Shown here piece after piece: positions 1-5,757 of a DNA stretch of 9,322 nucleotides; position 1 is the stretch's first letter; the number at the start of each line of letters is the position of its first letter. The notes beneath the pieces were generated by a model. That model made no database searches. It saw nothing but the letters and a program-made list of their open reading frames with translations, and was not told the origin of the DNA. The DNA comes from Pseudomonadota bacterium (GTDB lineage: Bacteria; SAR324; NAC60-12). Both the position numbers and the translations under genes were made by a program. The stretch covers positions 1 to 9,322 of the forward strand of contig JACNKY010000294.1 in assembly GCA_014381795.1 (NCBI GenBank), written 5' to 3'.

Positions 1-911
1 AGATTTGCCCCTTTTACCAAACGCATCTTTACCGGACTTTCGCCGTTTTTAACACGCTTTTTGTCCCACTTGACTAGTTCCTCCTGACGTAAAAACGAAT
101 CGGGTAGATAAGCCTGCAGCACGATTCCAGCTTGTATATTTTTGAATTCCACCTGATCGAGGGTACGCATGAACGCATCCATGGTTAAATCAAGATCATG
201 ATAGGATTCCATGTCCAAATTGACAAATTTAGCGCGCCGTGTCCCGTCACTATGCAGGACAGGATTTTCTCCTGCAATCCGGTAAAGCTCGGAAAGCCGC
301 TCACAAATCAAGTCGAGCGCATTCTCAAAACCGAGTGGATGTAGTTGCGCTACGATATTCGAAATTTTGATGGAAATGGTGTGGATGTCCGGATTACGCA
401 ACGAGTCTCCGTAATGCTTCAAACGGTTTTGCGCTTCAGCGTCACCCAACACCGCTTCGCCCAGATGATTCAGATTGACCTGCAAGCCCTCAGCCTGCCG
501 TTTTTTTAAATGCGCTGTTAAAATTTCAGTTTCCTCCGGAAGAATTGTACGGCGGGTGTCTTCGCGGATTTTACGTAAAATTTGTGTGTGTGAAATTTGC
601 GGAATGAACTTTCCGAGATGCAAAAATATTTTGAGTAACCATTGCTCAACCTGCGGGAAAAAGCGGGGAATTCCGTGATGCTGCAATAGATAGCTGAATT
701 GATCCACCGCGCGCTCCGGATTTCCGGAGCGGAAACTTTGATCAACCAAATGCATCACTACCGTTTTGTCTGACGGATGATTGAGCAAACGGCGCATCAT
801 CTGCTGCTGCTTCAGTTCATCTTTGGTACGGAGAGTGTTGGCGCGGTTTTGCCATTTTTCTGCGAGGGCGAGTGTTGTTTGTAGAATTTCCGGGAGATCC
901 GTTTTCTTCAT
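1..911 (-). CDS. putA: Bifunctional proline dehydrogenase / glutamate-semialdehyde dehydrogenase (PutA), N-terminal part
   Basis: The minus strand is open from an ATG at 911 to the left edge, giving the first 303 residues; the 3' end lies outside the window. PutA oxidises proline to pyrroline-5-carboxylate with FAD and then to glutamate with NAD. Residues 1-135 match the helical N-terminal domain of short PutA proteins, and there is no ribbon-helix-helix DNA-binding domain before it. From about 145 the proline dehydrogenase barrel begins, with VNLNHLGEAVLGD (145-157), a TISIKIS strand (178-184), FVNLDMESYHDLDLT (229-243), AGIVLQAYLPDS (261-272) and RLVKGAN (297-303), all family hallmarks. An in-frame TGA lies a short way upstream, and 911 is the only ATG after it. 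No strong Shine-Dalgarno is visible. The aldehyde dehydrogenase half is not in view, so a stand-alone proline dehydrogenase is possible, but the N-terminal helical domain favours the bifunctional type. Confidence 0.9.
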   Translation of the reverse strand, partial: MKKTDLPEILQTTLALAEKWQNRANTLRTKDELKQQQMMRRLLNHPSDKTVVMHLVDQSFRSGNPERAVDQFSYLLQHHGIPRFFPQVEQWLLKIFLHLGKFIPQISHTQILRKIREDTRRTILPEETEILTAHLKKRQAEGLQVNLNHLGEAVLGDAEAQNRLKHYGDSLRNPDIHTISIKISNIVAQLHPLGFENALDLICERLSELYRIAGENPVLHSDGTRRAKFVNLDMESYHDLDLTMDAFMRTLDQVEFKNIQAGIVLQAYLPDSFLRQEELVKWDKKRVKNGESPVKMRLVKGAN

Positions 912-960
912 GGAAGTTATGCCTGATGAACTCGCAAAAAGTCAAAATAACACACTCGTT

Positions 961-1060
961 TGTCATTCCAGCGAAAGCGTGAATCTATTACCCGATCAGC
1001 TCGAGGACAAGCATTTAGATACTAACATGTTCTTGGATTACCACTTTCACGAGAATGAAA
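961..1060. repeat. Decayed inverted-repeat element (HSRESGNP-type intergenic repeat)
   Basis: The left arm at 961-990 starts TGTCATTCCAGCGAAAGCG and the right arm at 1031-1060 is its imperfect reverse complement; I count 20 of 30 positions matching, with a 40-bp spacer between them. The arms resemble the dispersed repeat TGTCATTCCCGCGAAAGCGG known from many proteobacteria, which often appears in translated databases as peptides containing HSRESGNP. That same peptide is encoded here on the minus strand at the right arm. The number of mismatches suggests an old copy. It fills much of the gap between bioY and putA and could fold as an RNA hairpin in transcripts entering putA. Confidence 0.7.
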
Positions 1061-1207
1061 AGTTTTCAAGACTGCAGCACGCTTAAACGTCTTCCAATTA
1101 TTTACAAACATGAAACCTTCTTGTACTGATGATGAACTTAGCGTTTCGTTGATCAGAGCATTAAGTTCTTCAACAGGAATACGCCCAATAATTACTGTTT
1201 CAGCCAA
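1022..1207 (-). CDS. Doubtful short ORF, possibly a truncated HTH/excisionase-like protein ending in repeat sequence
   Basis: A 61-codon frame begins at a TTG that directly follows an in-frame TAA and overlaps the 3' end of bioY by 16 bp; a GGAAAG sits about 7 bases upstream and could act as a ribosome site. Residues 2-22 (AETVIIGRIPVEELNALINET) read like the short strand-plus-helix that opens many excisionase/helix-turn-helix proteins, but no helix-turn-helix follows. Residues 50-61 (TFHSRESGNPRT and the final C) are simply the translation of the right arm of the inverted repeat. The frame may be the remains of a small gene cut off by repeat insertion, or may not be a gene at all. I assign no function. 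Confidence 0.25.
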   Translation of the reverse strand: MAETVIIGRIPVEELNALINETLSSSSVQEGFMFVNNWKTFKRAAVLKTFHSRESGNPRTC

Positions 1208-1800
1208 TTAACAACTTTCCAGGCAGTCGGAAGCAGGAGCACGGCCATAGCGATTTTCAGTAAGTCGCCCCCAATGAAAGGAAAAAGCCCATATTCCAGC
1301 ACAGGTTTATCCCAGCCGATCAGTGTGCCAAGCCATAAAAGTCCGGGCGCATATAGCAGAATATTACCCACCAGCAGGGACACAAATAATTTAAAATAAC
1401 TGCGGTCAAATCCACGTTCCGCAAACCATCCGCAGGCGGTTGCCGCTAGTAAAAATCCAACAAGATAACCTGCTGTCGGTCCCATGAAAACAATCATTCC
1501 ACTTTTTCCACCGGAAAATACAGGTAAACCAATTGCGCCCTCCAGCAAATAGAGAGCAACAGTGATTCCACCTAAACGCCAGCCGTAAGTCAAACCAATC
1601 AAAAACACCGCAAAGGTCTGCAGAGTAATCGGCACCGGAAAAAGTGGTAATGAAATTTGCGTACAGAGGGTGATCAAAGCAGAACCGGCCAAAGCCAGTA
1701 GAGCATAGCGAACAGCCCTTTGAACTTTGCTGTCTGCTTCGCCCAAAAGAAGTTCTGCAGACATGCTAGGATAAGTCATTATTTGAGTATGGAATTTCAT
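1192..1800 (-). CDS. bioY: Biotin transporter substrate-binding subunit BioY
   Basis: This 202-residue integral membrane protein is the S component of the energy-coupling-factor biotin transporter and binds biotin within the cytoplasmic membrane. Family signatures are TQISLPLFPVPITLQTFAVF (about 48-67), GLTYGWRLGGITVALYLLEG (69-88), GLPVFSGGKSG (91-101) and MGPTAGYLVGF (106-116), followed by further hydrophobic segments near 137-162 and 175-195, giving about six membrane helices. The ATG at 1800 is preceded by AAAAGGTG with good spacing, which supports this start, although ATGs at codons 8 and 13 are possible. No bioM/bioN or ecfA/ecfT genes lie nearby, so it must act alone, as some BioY proteins can, or share a coupling module encoded elsewhere. 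It is separated by 162 bp from the ThDP enzyme gene upstream. Confidence 0.93.
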   Translation of the reverse strand: MKFHTQIMTYPSMSAELLLGEADSKVQRAVRYALLALAGSALITLCTQISLPLFPVPITLQTFAVFLIGLTYGWRLGGITVALYLLEGAIGLPVFSGGKSGMIVFMGPTAGYLVGFLLAATACGWFAERGFDRSYFKLFVSLLVGNILLYAPGLLWLGTLIGWDKPVLEYGLFPFIGGDLLKIAMAVLLLPTAWKVVNWLKQ

Positions 1801-1857
1801 TTTGCACCTTTTCTTAAGCTGGATTAGAAATATTTTGGATAGTTTTTTGAGCTGATG

Positions 1858-1881
1858 TGTTACACGGTTTAGAGTTTAACA
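1858..1881. promoter_or_regulatory. Imperfect palindrome upstream of bioY, possible operator
   Basis: TGTTACAC and GTTTAACA face each other across 8 bp, with 7 of 8 positions symmetric. The site lies 57 bp upstream of the bioY start codon. BirA operators also use TGTTAAC/TTGTAAAC-like half sites, but those are separated by about 14-16 bp, so the spacing here is too short for a standard BirA site. It may be a site for another repressor or a chance palindrome in AT-rich DNA. Confidence 0.2.
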
Positions 1882-1962
1882 ATAAATTTGGGAAAAGTGA
1901 ATTCGTTTTTCGCTTTCAGTTTCAAATCAATTAAGTATTTAAGCGGCCGAAAAAATAAGACG

Positions 1963-3624
1963 CTAGTTGTTATCTGCCCATGGATCAAGGCTGTTTTCTC
2001 CAAGAGTAATATCGATAACTGCCGGACGGTCTGAGTTTAGTGCAGCTTTGAAGGTTTTGGCAAACTCCCCATTCTTACTGACACTGAATCCTTCTGCGCC
2101 CATAGCTTTTGCTATTGCAGAGAAGTCTATTTTACCGAGACCTGTGCCAACAGCGCGGCCTGGGAATTCACGATTTTGATGTCTCCGAATTGTGCCAAAA
2201 TTATTATTATTAAATACAAGTACTACCAAACCTGCCAGCTTTAATCTGACCGCGGTTTCGAGCTCACTCATCGTCATGGCAAATCCGCCGTCTCCGGCAA
2301 AAGCAATTGCGGGAGCTTGTGGCCTTGCCAATCTGGCTGCAATGGCAGCAGGTAAAGCATAACCCATCGCACCTGTTGTAGGGCCAAAAAAAGTGCGTGG
2401 TTTGTTCCACTTATAATAACGTATCAGCCAACTGCCAAAGTCTCCCGCGTCACAAGTAATACTGGCATCGTCAGTTAAAATGTTCAGAATGTCATGATAT
2501 ATTCCTTCAAGATCAATTGTCCCATCTTTAAAACCAATCCTGTTGCCGCGCGGAGTGGTCCGCTTTGTATAATATTCACACCAATCTGCTATTTGTTTTT
2601 GTCGCGCTTTTGACGGTTTAGCGTGCTTTGAGTTCTTCAAAGCCTCTTCAAGCTTGTCCATTGCTTCACCTGCATCGGCTACGAGGGCGAGATCGGCCCC
2701 AAGCCAACTTCCTCCTGTTACTTCGGGAGATTGATCAATATGGATAAGCTTTTGTGAAGTTGACGGTGATGAATAACTTAAGGTAGTAAACTCGTCAAGC
2801 CTGGCACCAATGGCTATTATCAGGTCTGCGTTCTTCAAGGGTTCCGAAAGATCATTGGAAACCGATGACAGATTAAGCCCACCCATATAAAGTGGATGTT
2901 TGTTAGGAAATGCATCGAATCTTCTCCAAGCCGTAAAAACAGGTATGCCAAGACATTCTGCGAAGTGGATCAGCTTGTCTGTCGCGTTTGCCCGTAATAA
3001 GCCTTCTCCAGCCACAATACATGGTCGTTCCGCATCTTCAAGCATGGCAACAGCTTTTGCAATTCCTTTGCTTGAAGGAGCTGGAGAACCCAAGGTTGAG
3101 CTGCGCCAAACAGAATGCTGTGCAGTTGAACTCCTGTCGATATCCTCCGGCAAACTAATCACCACTGGTCCAGGACGTCCTGAATTAGCAATGTGGAAAG
3201 CTTTGTCTACTATCTCAGCTACTCGATCAGCCCGATTAAGTTCCACCGCCCACTTGGCAACAGGACGTGTGAACTCAACTATATCCAATTCCTGAAAAGC
3301 TTCACGCTGTCGTACCTTTGTCGGAACTTGTCCTACGAAGACTACAAGAGGTGTGGAATCCTGTTTTGCTGTATGAAGAGCAATTGACAAATGTGTCAGA
3401 CCCGGACCACGTGTAACCATACAGACACCTGTCTTCGAAGAAGCCTTGGCATAAGCTTCTGCCATGATACCTGCACCTTCTTCATGTCGTGCTGAAACCA
3501 ATAGAGGCTTTGCCGAGCCATAAAATGAGTCCATGGTCGCGAGATAACTCTCACCGGGAACACAAAAAACGAAATCGATTTCACGGATCTTAATAGCCTT
3601 AAAAATAGCTTCGGCAACTGTCAT
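1963..3624 (-). CDS. ThDP-dependent carboligase/decarboxylase of the acetolactate synthase-like family
   Basis: The 553-residue product has the three-domain layout of the pyruvate oxidase/acetolactate synthase superfamily: a PYR domain (about 1-165), a central Rossmann-like domain (about 185-320) and a PP domain (about 370-540). The ThDP-activating glutamate is E48 in RHEEGAG. The metal/diphosphate motif starts GDGG at 444 and ends with the asparagine run at 472-475. The sequences FCVPGESYLA (20-29), VTRGPG (70-75), QDSTPLVVFVGQV (88-100) and REAFQELD (107-114) match a subgroup usually labelled only as thiamine pyrophosphate-binding protein. Biosynthetic acetolactate synthases carry LPKDV where this protein has LPEDI (E160), and no ilvN, ilvC or ilvD is adjacent, so a role in branched-chain amino-acid synthesis is doubtful. 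The substrate cannot be read from the sequence. The ATG at 3624 is preceded by AAAGGA at rather long spacing (about 11 bases), and a promoter is visible at 3678-3706. Confidence 0.85.
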   Translation of the reverse strand: MTVAEAIFKAIKIREIDFVFCVPGESYLATMDSFYGSAKPLLVSARHEEGAGIMAEAYAKASSKTGVCMVTRGPGLTHLSIALHTAKQDSTPLVVFVGQVPTKVRQREAFQELDIVEFTRPVAKWAVELNRADRVAEIVDKAFHIANSGRPGPVVISLPEDIDRSSTAQHSVWRSSTLGSPAPSSKGIAKAVAMLEDAERPCIVAGEGLLRANATDKLIHFAECLGIPVFTAWRRFDAFPNKHPLYMGGLNLSSVSNDLSEPLKNADLIIAIGARLDEFTTLSYSSPSTSQKLIHIDQSPEVTGGSWLGADLALVADAGEAMDKLEEALKNSKHAKPSKARQKQIADWCEYYTKRTTPRGNRIGFKDGTIDLEGIYHDILNILTDDASITCDAGDFGSWLIRYYKWNKPRTFFGPTTGAMGYALPAAIAARLARPQAPAIAFAGDGGFAMTMSELETAVRLKLAGLVVLVFNNNNFGTIRRHQNREFPGRAVGTGLGKIDFSAIAKAMGAEGFSVSKNGEFAKTFKAALNSDRPAVIDITLGENSLDPWADNN

Positions 3625-3677
3625 TGTTCAGGAATTCCTTTCAATGGTTTTAATGATATTTATACGTTTTGTTTTCA

Positions 3678-3706
3678 ACTATAATCAAAAAAGATGAGCA
3701 TGTAAA
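3678..3706 (-). promoter_or_regulatory. Sigma70-like promoter of the ThDP enzyme gene
   Basis: On the minus strand TTTACA (3706-3701) and TATAGT (3683-3678) are separated by exactly 17 bp, each differing from consensus at one position. The -10 box is 53 bp upstream of the start codon at 3624. The position is well suited to drive the ThDP gene separately from the toxin-antitoxin pair. The call rests on sequence match only. Confidence 0.55.
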
Positions 3707-3720
3707 AAGTCCAATAACCG

Positions 3721-3801
3721 TGTCATTTCGAGCGAAGCGAGAAATCTTACATAAGTTATTGAGCTAATATATTAAGATTTCTCCCTACGGTCGAAATGAC
3801 A
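3721..3801. repeat. 81-bp inverted-repeat (MITE/REP-like) element
   Basis: The 29-bp arms at 3721-3749 and 3773-3801 are reverse complements with only three mismatches, separated by 23 bp. The outer ends are TGTCATTTCGA and TCGAAATGACA. This is the widespread TGTCATTTCGAGCGAAGCGAG type of dispersed intergenic repeat. No open frame is associated, so any movement would be in trans. Transcribed from either strand it would form a long stem-loop. It lies between the toxin gene end (3901) and the -35 box of the ThDP gene (3706), where it could block read-through or stabilise RNA ends. Confidence 0.85.
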
Positions 3802-3900
3802 AATTGTAGAGTTTAGATTATTAATAGACAATCTTTTTTGACAAAGCATAAAAGTAAATTTTGGCGATAGTTTGTATCTTTTGGCTTTTATTGAAGAGGA

Positions 3901-4155
3901 CTATTCACCATAATGAGTCTTAGCACGCACAACCACGACAACAAGTTCAGCCTCATGAATTGAATATACAATCCGATCTTTGTATGACAAACGTACTGAA
4001 TAATAGCCTTCAAGGTCGCCGATTAAAACTTTACCACTAAATGGGTTAACGGCAAGACGATTTCGGAGAATATCTTGGAGCTTTGCTTTAAGTTTAGGAG
4101 ATAATTTTTTGATATCTTTCTGAGCAAGTTTGGTGAAACGAATCCGGTAACTCAC
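3901..4155 (-). CDS. RelE/ParE-family toxin
   Basis: An 84-residue basic protein with the RelE fold pattern: MSYRIRFTKLAQKDIKKL (1-18) forms the first strand and helix, followed by a second helix to about 36, GDLEGYYSVRLSYKDRIVYSI (46-66) and the last strand LVVVVVRAKTHYGE (71-84). R61 in DRIVY and R77 line up with the catalytic arginines of E. coli RelE (R61 and R81), and the terminal H81-Y82 pair resembles that of YoeB-like mRNA interferases, so ribosome-dependent mRNA cleavage is the likely activity. The start is GTG at 4155, inside a GTGA overlap with the stop of the antitoxin gene, which implies translational coupling. The frame looks intact. RelE and ParE relatives share the fold, so gyrase poisoning cannot be wholly excluded. 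Confidence 0.88.
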   Translation of the reverse strand: MSYRIRFTKLAQKDIKKLSPKLKAKLQDILRNRLAVNPFSGKVLIGDLEGYYSVRLSYKDRIVYSIHEAELVVVVVRAKTHYGE

Positions 4156-4412
4156 TGTTTTTCGCCGAAAACTTCTTCATAAGATAAAGTTTCGCTCTTT
4201 TGTTCCTGAAGACGGGACTGCTCAAAGTCTTCTCTAAATCCTGGAGTAGAAAGCAGTGCAAGTGTTTCATTGAGGCTGTCATATTCCTGCTCTGAAATTA
4301 AAACCGCTCCGCCTGATCGATGATTGATGCGGAATATTTCATGTTCATCGTTAGTTTTTTTTATCAGCTCAAAAAAGTTTTTTCTTGCGTCTGTTGCCGT
4401 CAGTGTAGTCAT
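4152..4412 (-). CDS. Phd/YefM-family antitoxin
   Basis: An 86-residue protein that should bind and neutralise the toxin encoded immediately downstream and repress its own promoter. The N-terminal part (MTTLTATDARKNFFELIKKT, then a strand around FRINHRSGGAVLISEQEYDSL) is the Phd/YefM DNA-binding and dimerisation domain; the acidic, glutamine-rich C-terminal tail ending SYEEVFGEKQ is the expected toxin-binding segment. I chose the ATG at 4412 rather than the in-frame TTG at 4427 because AAAGGGG (4424-4418) sits 5 bases before the ATG and because family members start MTTLTATDAR. Its TGA stop overlaps the GTG start of the toxin by 4 bp. Confidence 0.9.
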   Translation of the reverse strand: MTTLTATDARKNFFELIKKTNDEHEIFRINHRSGGAVLISEQEYDSLNETLALLSTPGFREDFEQSRLQEQKSETLSYEEVFGEKQ

Positions 4413-4417
4413 TATTT

Positions 4418-4424
4418 CCCCTTT
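4418..4424 (-). promoter_or_regulatory. Shine-Dalgarno site that fixes the antitoxin start
   Basis: AAAGGGG on the minus strand lies 5 bases before the ATG at 4412. The alternative TTG start at 4427 would place this purine run inside the coding sequence, so the site supports the shorter protein. Confidence 0.7.
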
Positions 4425-4445
4425 CAATAATTAAGATGTACTGAA

Positions 4446-4457
4446 AATGGTACCATT
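4446..4457. promoter_or_regulatory. Perfect 12-bp palindrome, likely antitoxin operator
   Basis: AATGGTACCATT is fully symmetric and contains the whole -10 box of the toxin-antitoxin promoter. Phd/YefM antitoxins, alone or in complex with toxin, bind short palindromes overlapping their promoter, commonly with a TGTACA-type core; here the core is GGTACC. The position makes it the obvious candidate for autoregulation, but no binding evidence can be seen in sequence alone. Confidence 0.5.
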
Positions 4458-4475
4458 GTATTTTTTGTGCGTCAA
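4447..4475 (-). promoter_or_regulatory. Sigma70-like promoter of the toxin-antitoxin pair
   Basis: TTGACG (4475-4470) and TACCAT (4452-4447) are separated by 17 bp on the minus strand; the ATG of the antitoxin is 34 bp past the -10 box. The -35 box begins only 7 bp after the stop codon of the barrel gene at 4483, so there is almost no room for a terminator and transcripts from the upstream operon may run into the toxin-antitoxin genes. Confidence 0.65.
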
Positions 4476-4482
4476 GTCCTGT

Positions 4483-5736
4483 TTAAAAAGGATAACCCAC
4501 AAAAAATGTGGTCTCACCGCCTTCTTTTCCAAAACCGCGGTCGATACGGACAATGATGGTATTAAAGATAAATCTTGTTCCTGCACCGTATGAGGAACGC
4601 ATATTTTTCCACAAGCTGGCTTTATCCGGTGAGACTGTCCCTTGTTCGTAGAAAAAAGCTAACTGAAGTCCGGCGAAGGTTCCTTTTTCCAGGATGAAAT
4701 TGAAAGCTTCCTGAACTTCATGCACATACCAGCGAAATTCAGCACCCCGGAAATTTGTGTAACTGTCATAAAAACGGTTGGTACTATAGCCACGTAAACG
4801 GTTGGTTCCGCCGAGTGAAGTTGCTTTGCCGTTTTCTGCTTCGGCCACCTGCCGTGCATAAAGTTCGTCAAGAATCGCCTGACAGCCGGGCTTTAAGACG
4901 TTGTCACAGACAAATTGGCTTTGGTCAATCGTGCCTTTTTTGATTACTGTTGAAGAGCCAAAAAACTGGTTCAGCACTAAAACACCTTTACCTTCAGCTA
5001 AAACCGGAATGTATCCGGAAAGGTTGTAGTCTTCCTGAAAATATTCAGAGTTGCCCGATCTTGTAGAAGGTTGCCCCCACTTTTCGTACTGAAAACGGTA
5101 ACCGATTCTCGGGTCACGTCGGTTATCAGTATCGTCCAGGTAAAGTCCGAAGCGGTAACCTCGAGGGCTTTCTATAATTCCGGCATTCTGCGTATTATAA
5201 AAAGTTCCATTTGGATCGACTAAACCGTAAGGTTTGACGGAAGCATCACTGTATGCGTAATAGAACTCCAACTGATTTTCTAAAACATTGACAGAAAGTT
5301 CACCTCCGGAAGCATCCACATTACTGGCCAGCAGATAATACATACTGTCCGGGTCAGAATCTATTCCACGCTCACCCTCAGGCCAGCCTGCGTTACGGAT
5401 TTTTGTTGAGAACCAAGTGAAGGTAAGATGGTTGGTAAACAGCGGAATATCGAAAATAGAGAAAATATCAATCTGAAAGTCATCATCAAAATATTCAGCT
5501 TTTCCTCTAAGACTGATGGCGGTGATGTCAGATTCACTGCCTCCAATTCCTGAAACAGTACCACCCAATCCATAAAAATCCTGAACTCCCGGAATACTGC
5601 CTACCACCGGATAGACAAACCAGGAAAGCTCGGATTCAAAAGTTTTACGTCTTTCAAATAATATGGCGGAAGCAGTAGAAGACCAGCAAAATAAAAACAG
5701 CAAAGCAAACAGTCCGCGGCGAAACAGAGGAGTCAT
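4483..5736 (-). CDS. Omp85/surface-antigen (D15)-like outer-membrane beta-barrel protein without POTRA domains
   Basis: The 417-residue product starts with a signal peptide (RR at 6-7, hydrophobic stretch about 9-18, likely cleavage after ASA at 22-24), so it is exported. The rest alternates short aromatic-rich strands and loops typical of an outer-membrane barrel and ends in phenylalanine (VGYPF), as barrel substrates of the BAM machinery do. LGGTNRLRGYSTNRF (308-322) with LRGY at 314-317 corresponds to the conserved VRGF/LRGY tip motif of Omp85 proteins, and TDNRRDPRIGYRFQY (203-217) matches the barrel-entry pattern of the surface-antigen family. There is no room for POTRA repeats, so it is not BamA itself. 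Two cysteines (C277, C285) in a loop could form a disulfide. It is the last gene of the glg operon, 21 bp after the phosphofructokinase stop. No Shine-Dalgarno precedes its ATG, only an A/T-rich stretch. Its function is unknown. Confidence 0.75.
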   Translation of the reverse strand: MTPLFRRGLFALLFLFCWSSTASAILFERRKTFESELSWFVYPVVGSIPGVQDFYGLGGTVSGIGGSESDITAISLRGKAEYFDDDFQIDIFSIFDIPLFTNHLTFTWFSTKIRNAGWPEGERGIDSDPDSMYYLLASNVDASGGELSVNVLENQLEFYYAYSDASVKPYGLVDPNGTFYNTQNAGIIESPRGYRFGLYLDDTDNRRDPRIGYRFQYEKWGQPSTRSGNSEYFQEDYNLSGYIPVLAEGKGVLVLNQFFGSSTVIKKGTIDQSQFVCDNVLKPGCQAILDELYARQVAEAENGKATSLGGTNRLRGYSTNRFYDSYTNFRGAEFRWYVHEVQEAFNFILEKGTFAGLQLAFFYEQGTVSPDKASLWKNMRSSYGAGTRFIFNTIIVRIDRGFGKEGGETTFFVGYPF

Positions 5737-5757
5737 TTTTTATATTATGCGCAATTT

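Noticed and set aside
916..944. A minus-strand TTGACT-N18-CATAAC pair just before putA.
   Set aside because: The -10 box would end only 4 bp before the ATG, leaving no leader; a leaderless putA transcript is not supported by anything else.
781..1086. A plus-strand open frame of about 100 codons.
   Set aside because: It lies antisense to the start of putA and then runs through the inverted repeat; the composition and lack of any family pattern mark it as a shadow.
1858..1881. Classical BirA biotin operator before bioY.
   Set aside because: Half-site spacing is 8 bp, far shorter than the usual 14-16 bp, so I list it only as a weak, unnamed palindrome.
2900..3295. A plus-strand open frame of 131 codons antisense to the ThDP enzyme gene.
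   Set aside because: It is fully inside a well-supported gene on the other strand and has no recognisable domain or ribosome site.
3817..3844. A minus-strand TTGTCA-N16-AATAAT promoter-like pair between the toxin gene and the inverted repeat.
   Set aside because: The transcript would begin just before the inverted repeat and run through its hairpin, and a better placed promoter exists at 3678-3706. The DNA here is very AT-rich, so chance is likely.
4530..4590. Lipoprotein reading of the barrel protein because of a cysteine (C17) in its signal peptide.
   Set aside because: The residues before C17 are LFLF, which do not fit a lipobox, and a good signal peptidase I site (ASA) follows at 22-24.
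5737..5757. A separate promoter or terminator between the phosphofructokinase and barrel genes.
   Set aside because: The gap is 21 bp with no hairpin and no -35/-10 pair at proper spacing; co-transcription is the simpler reading.
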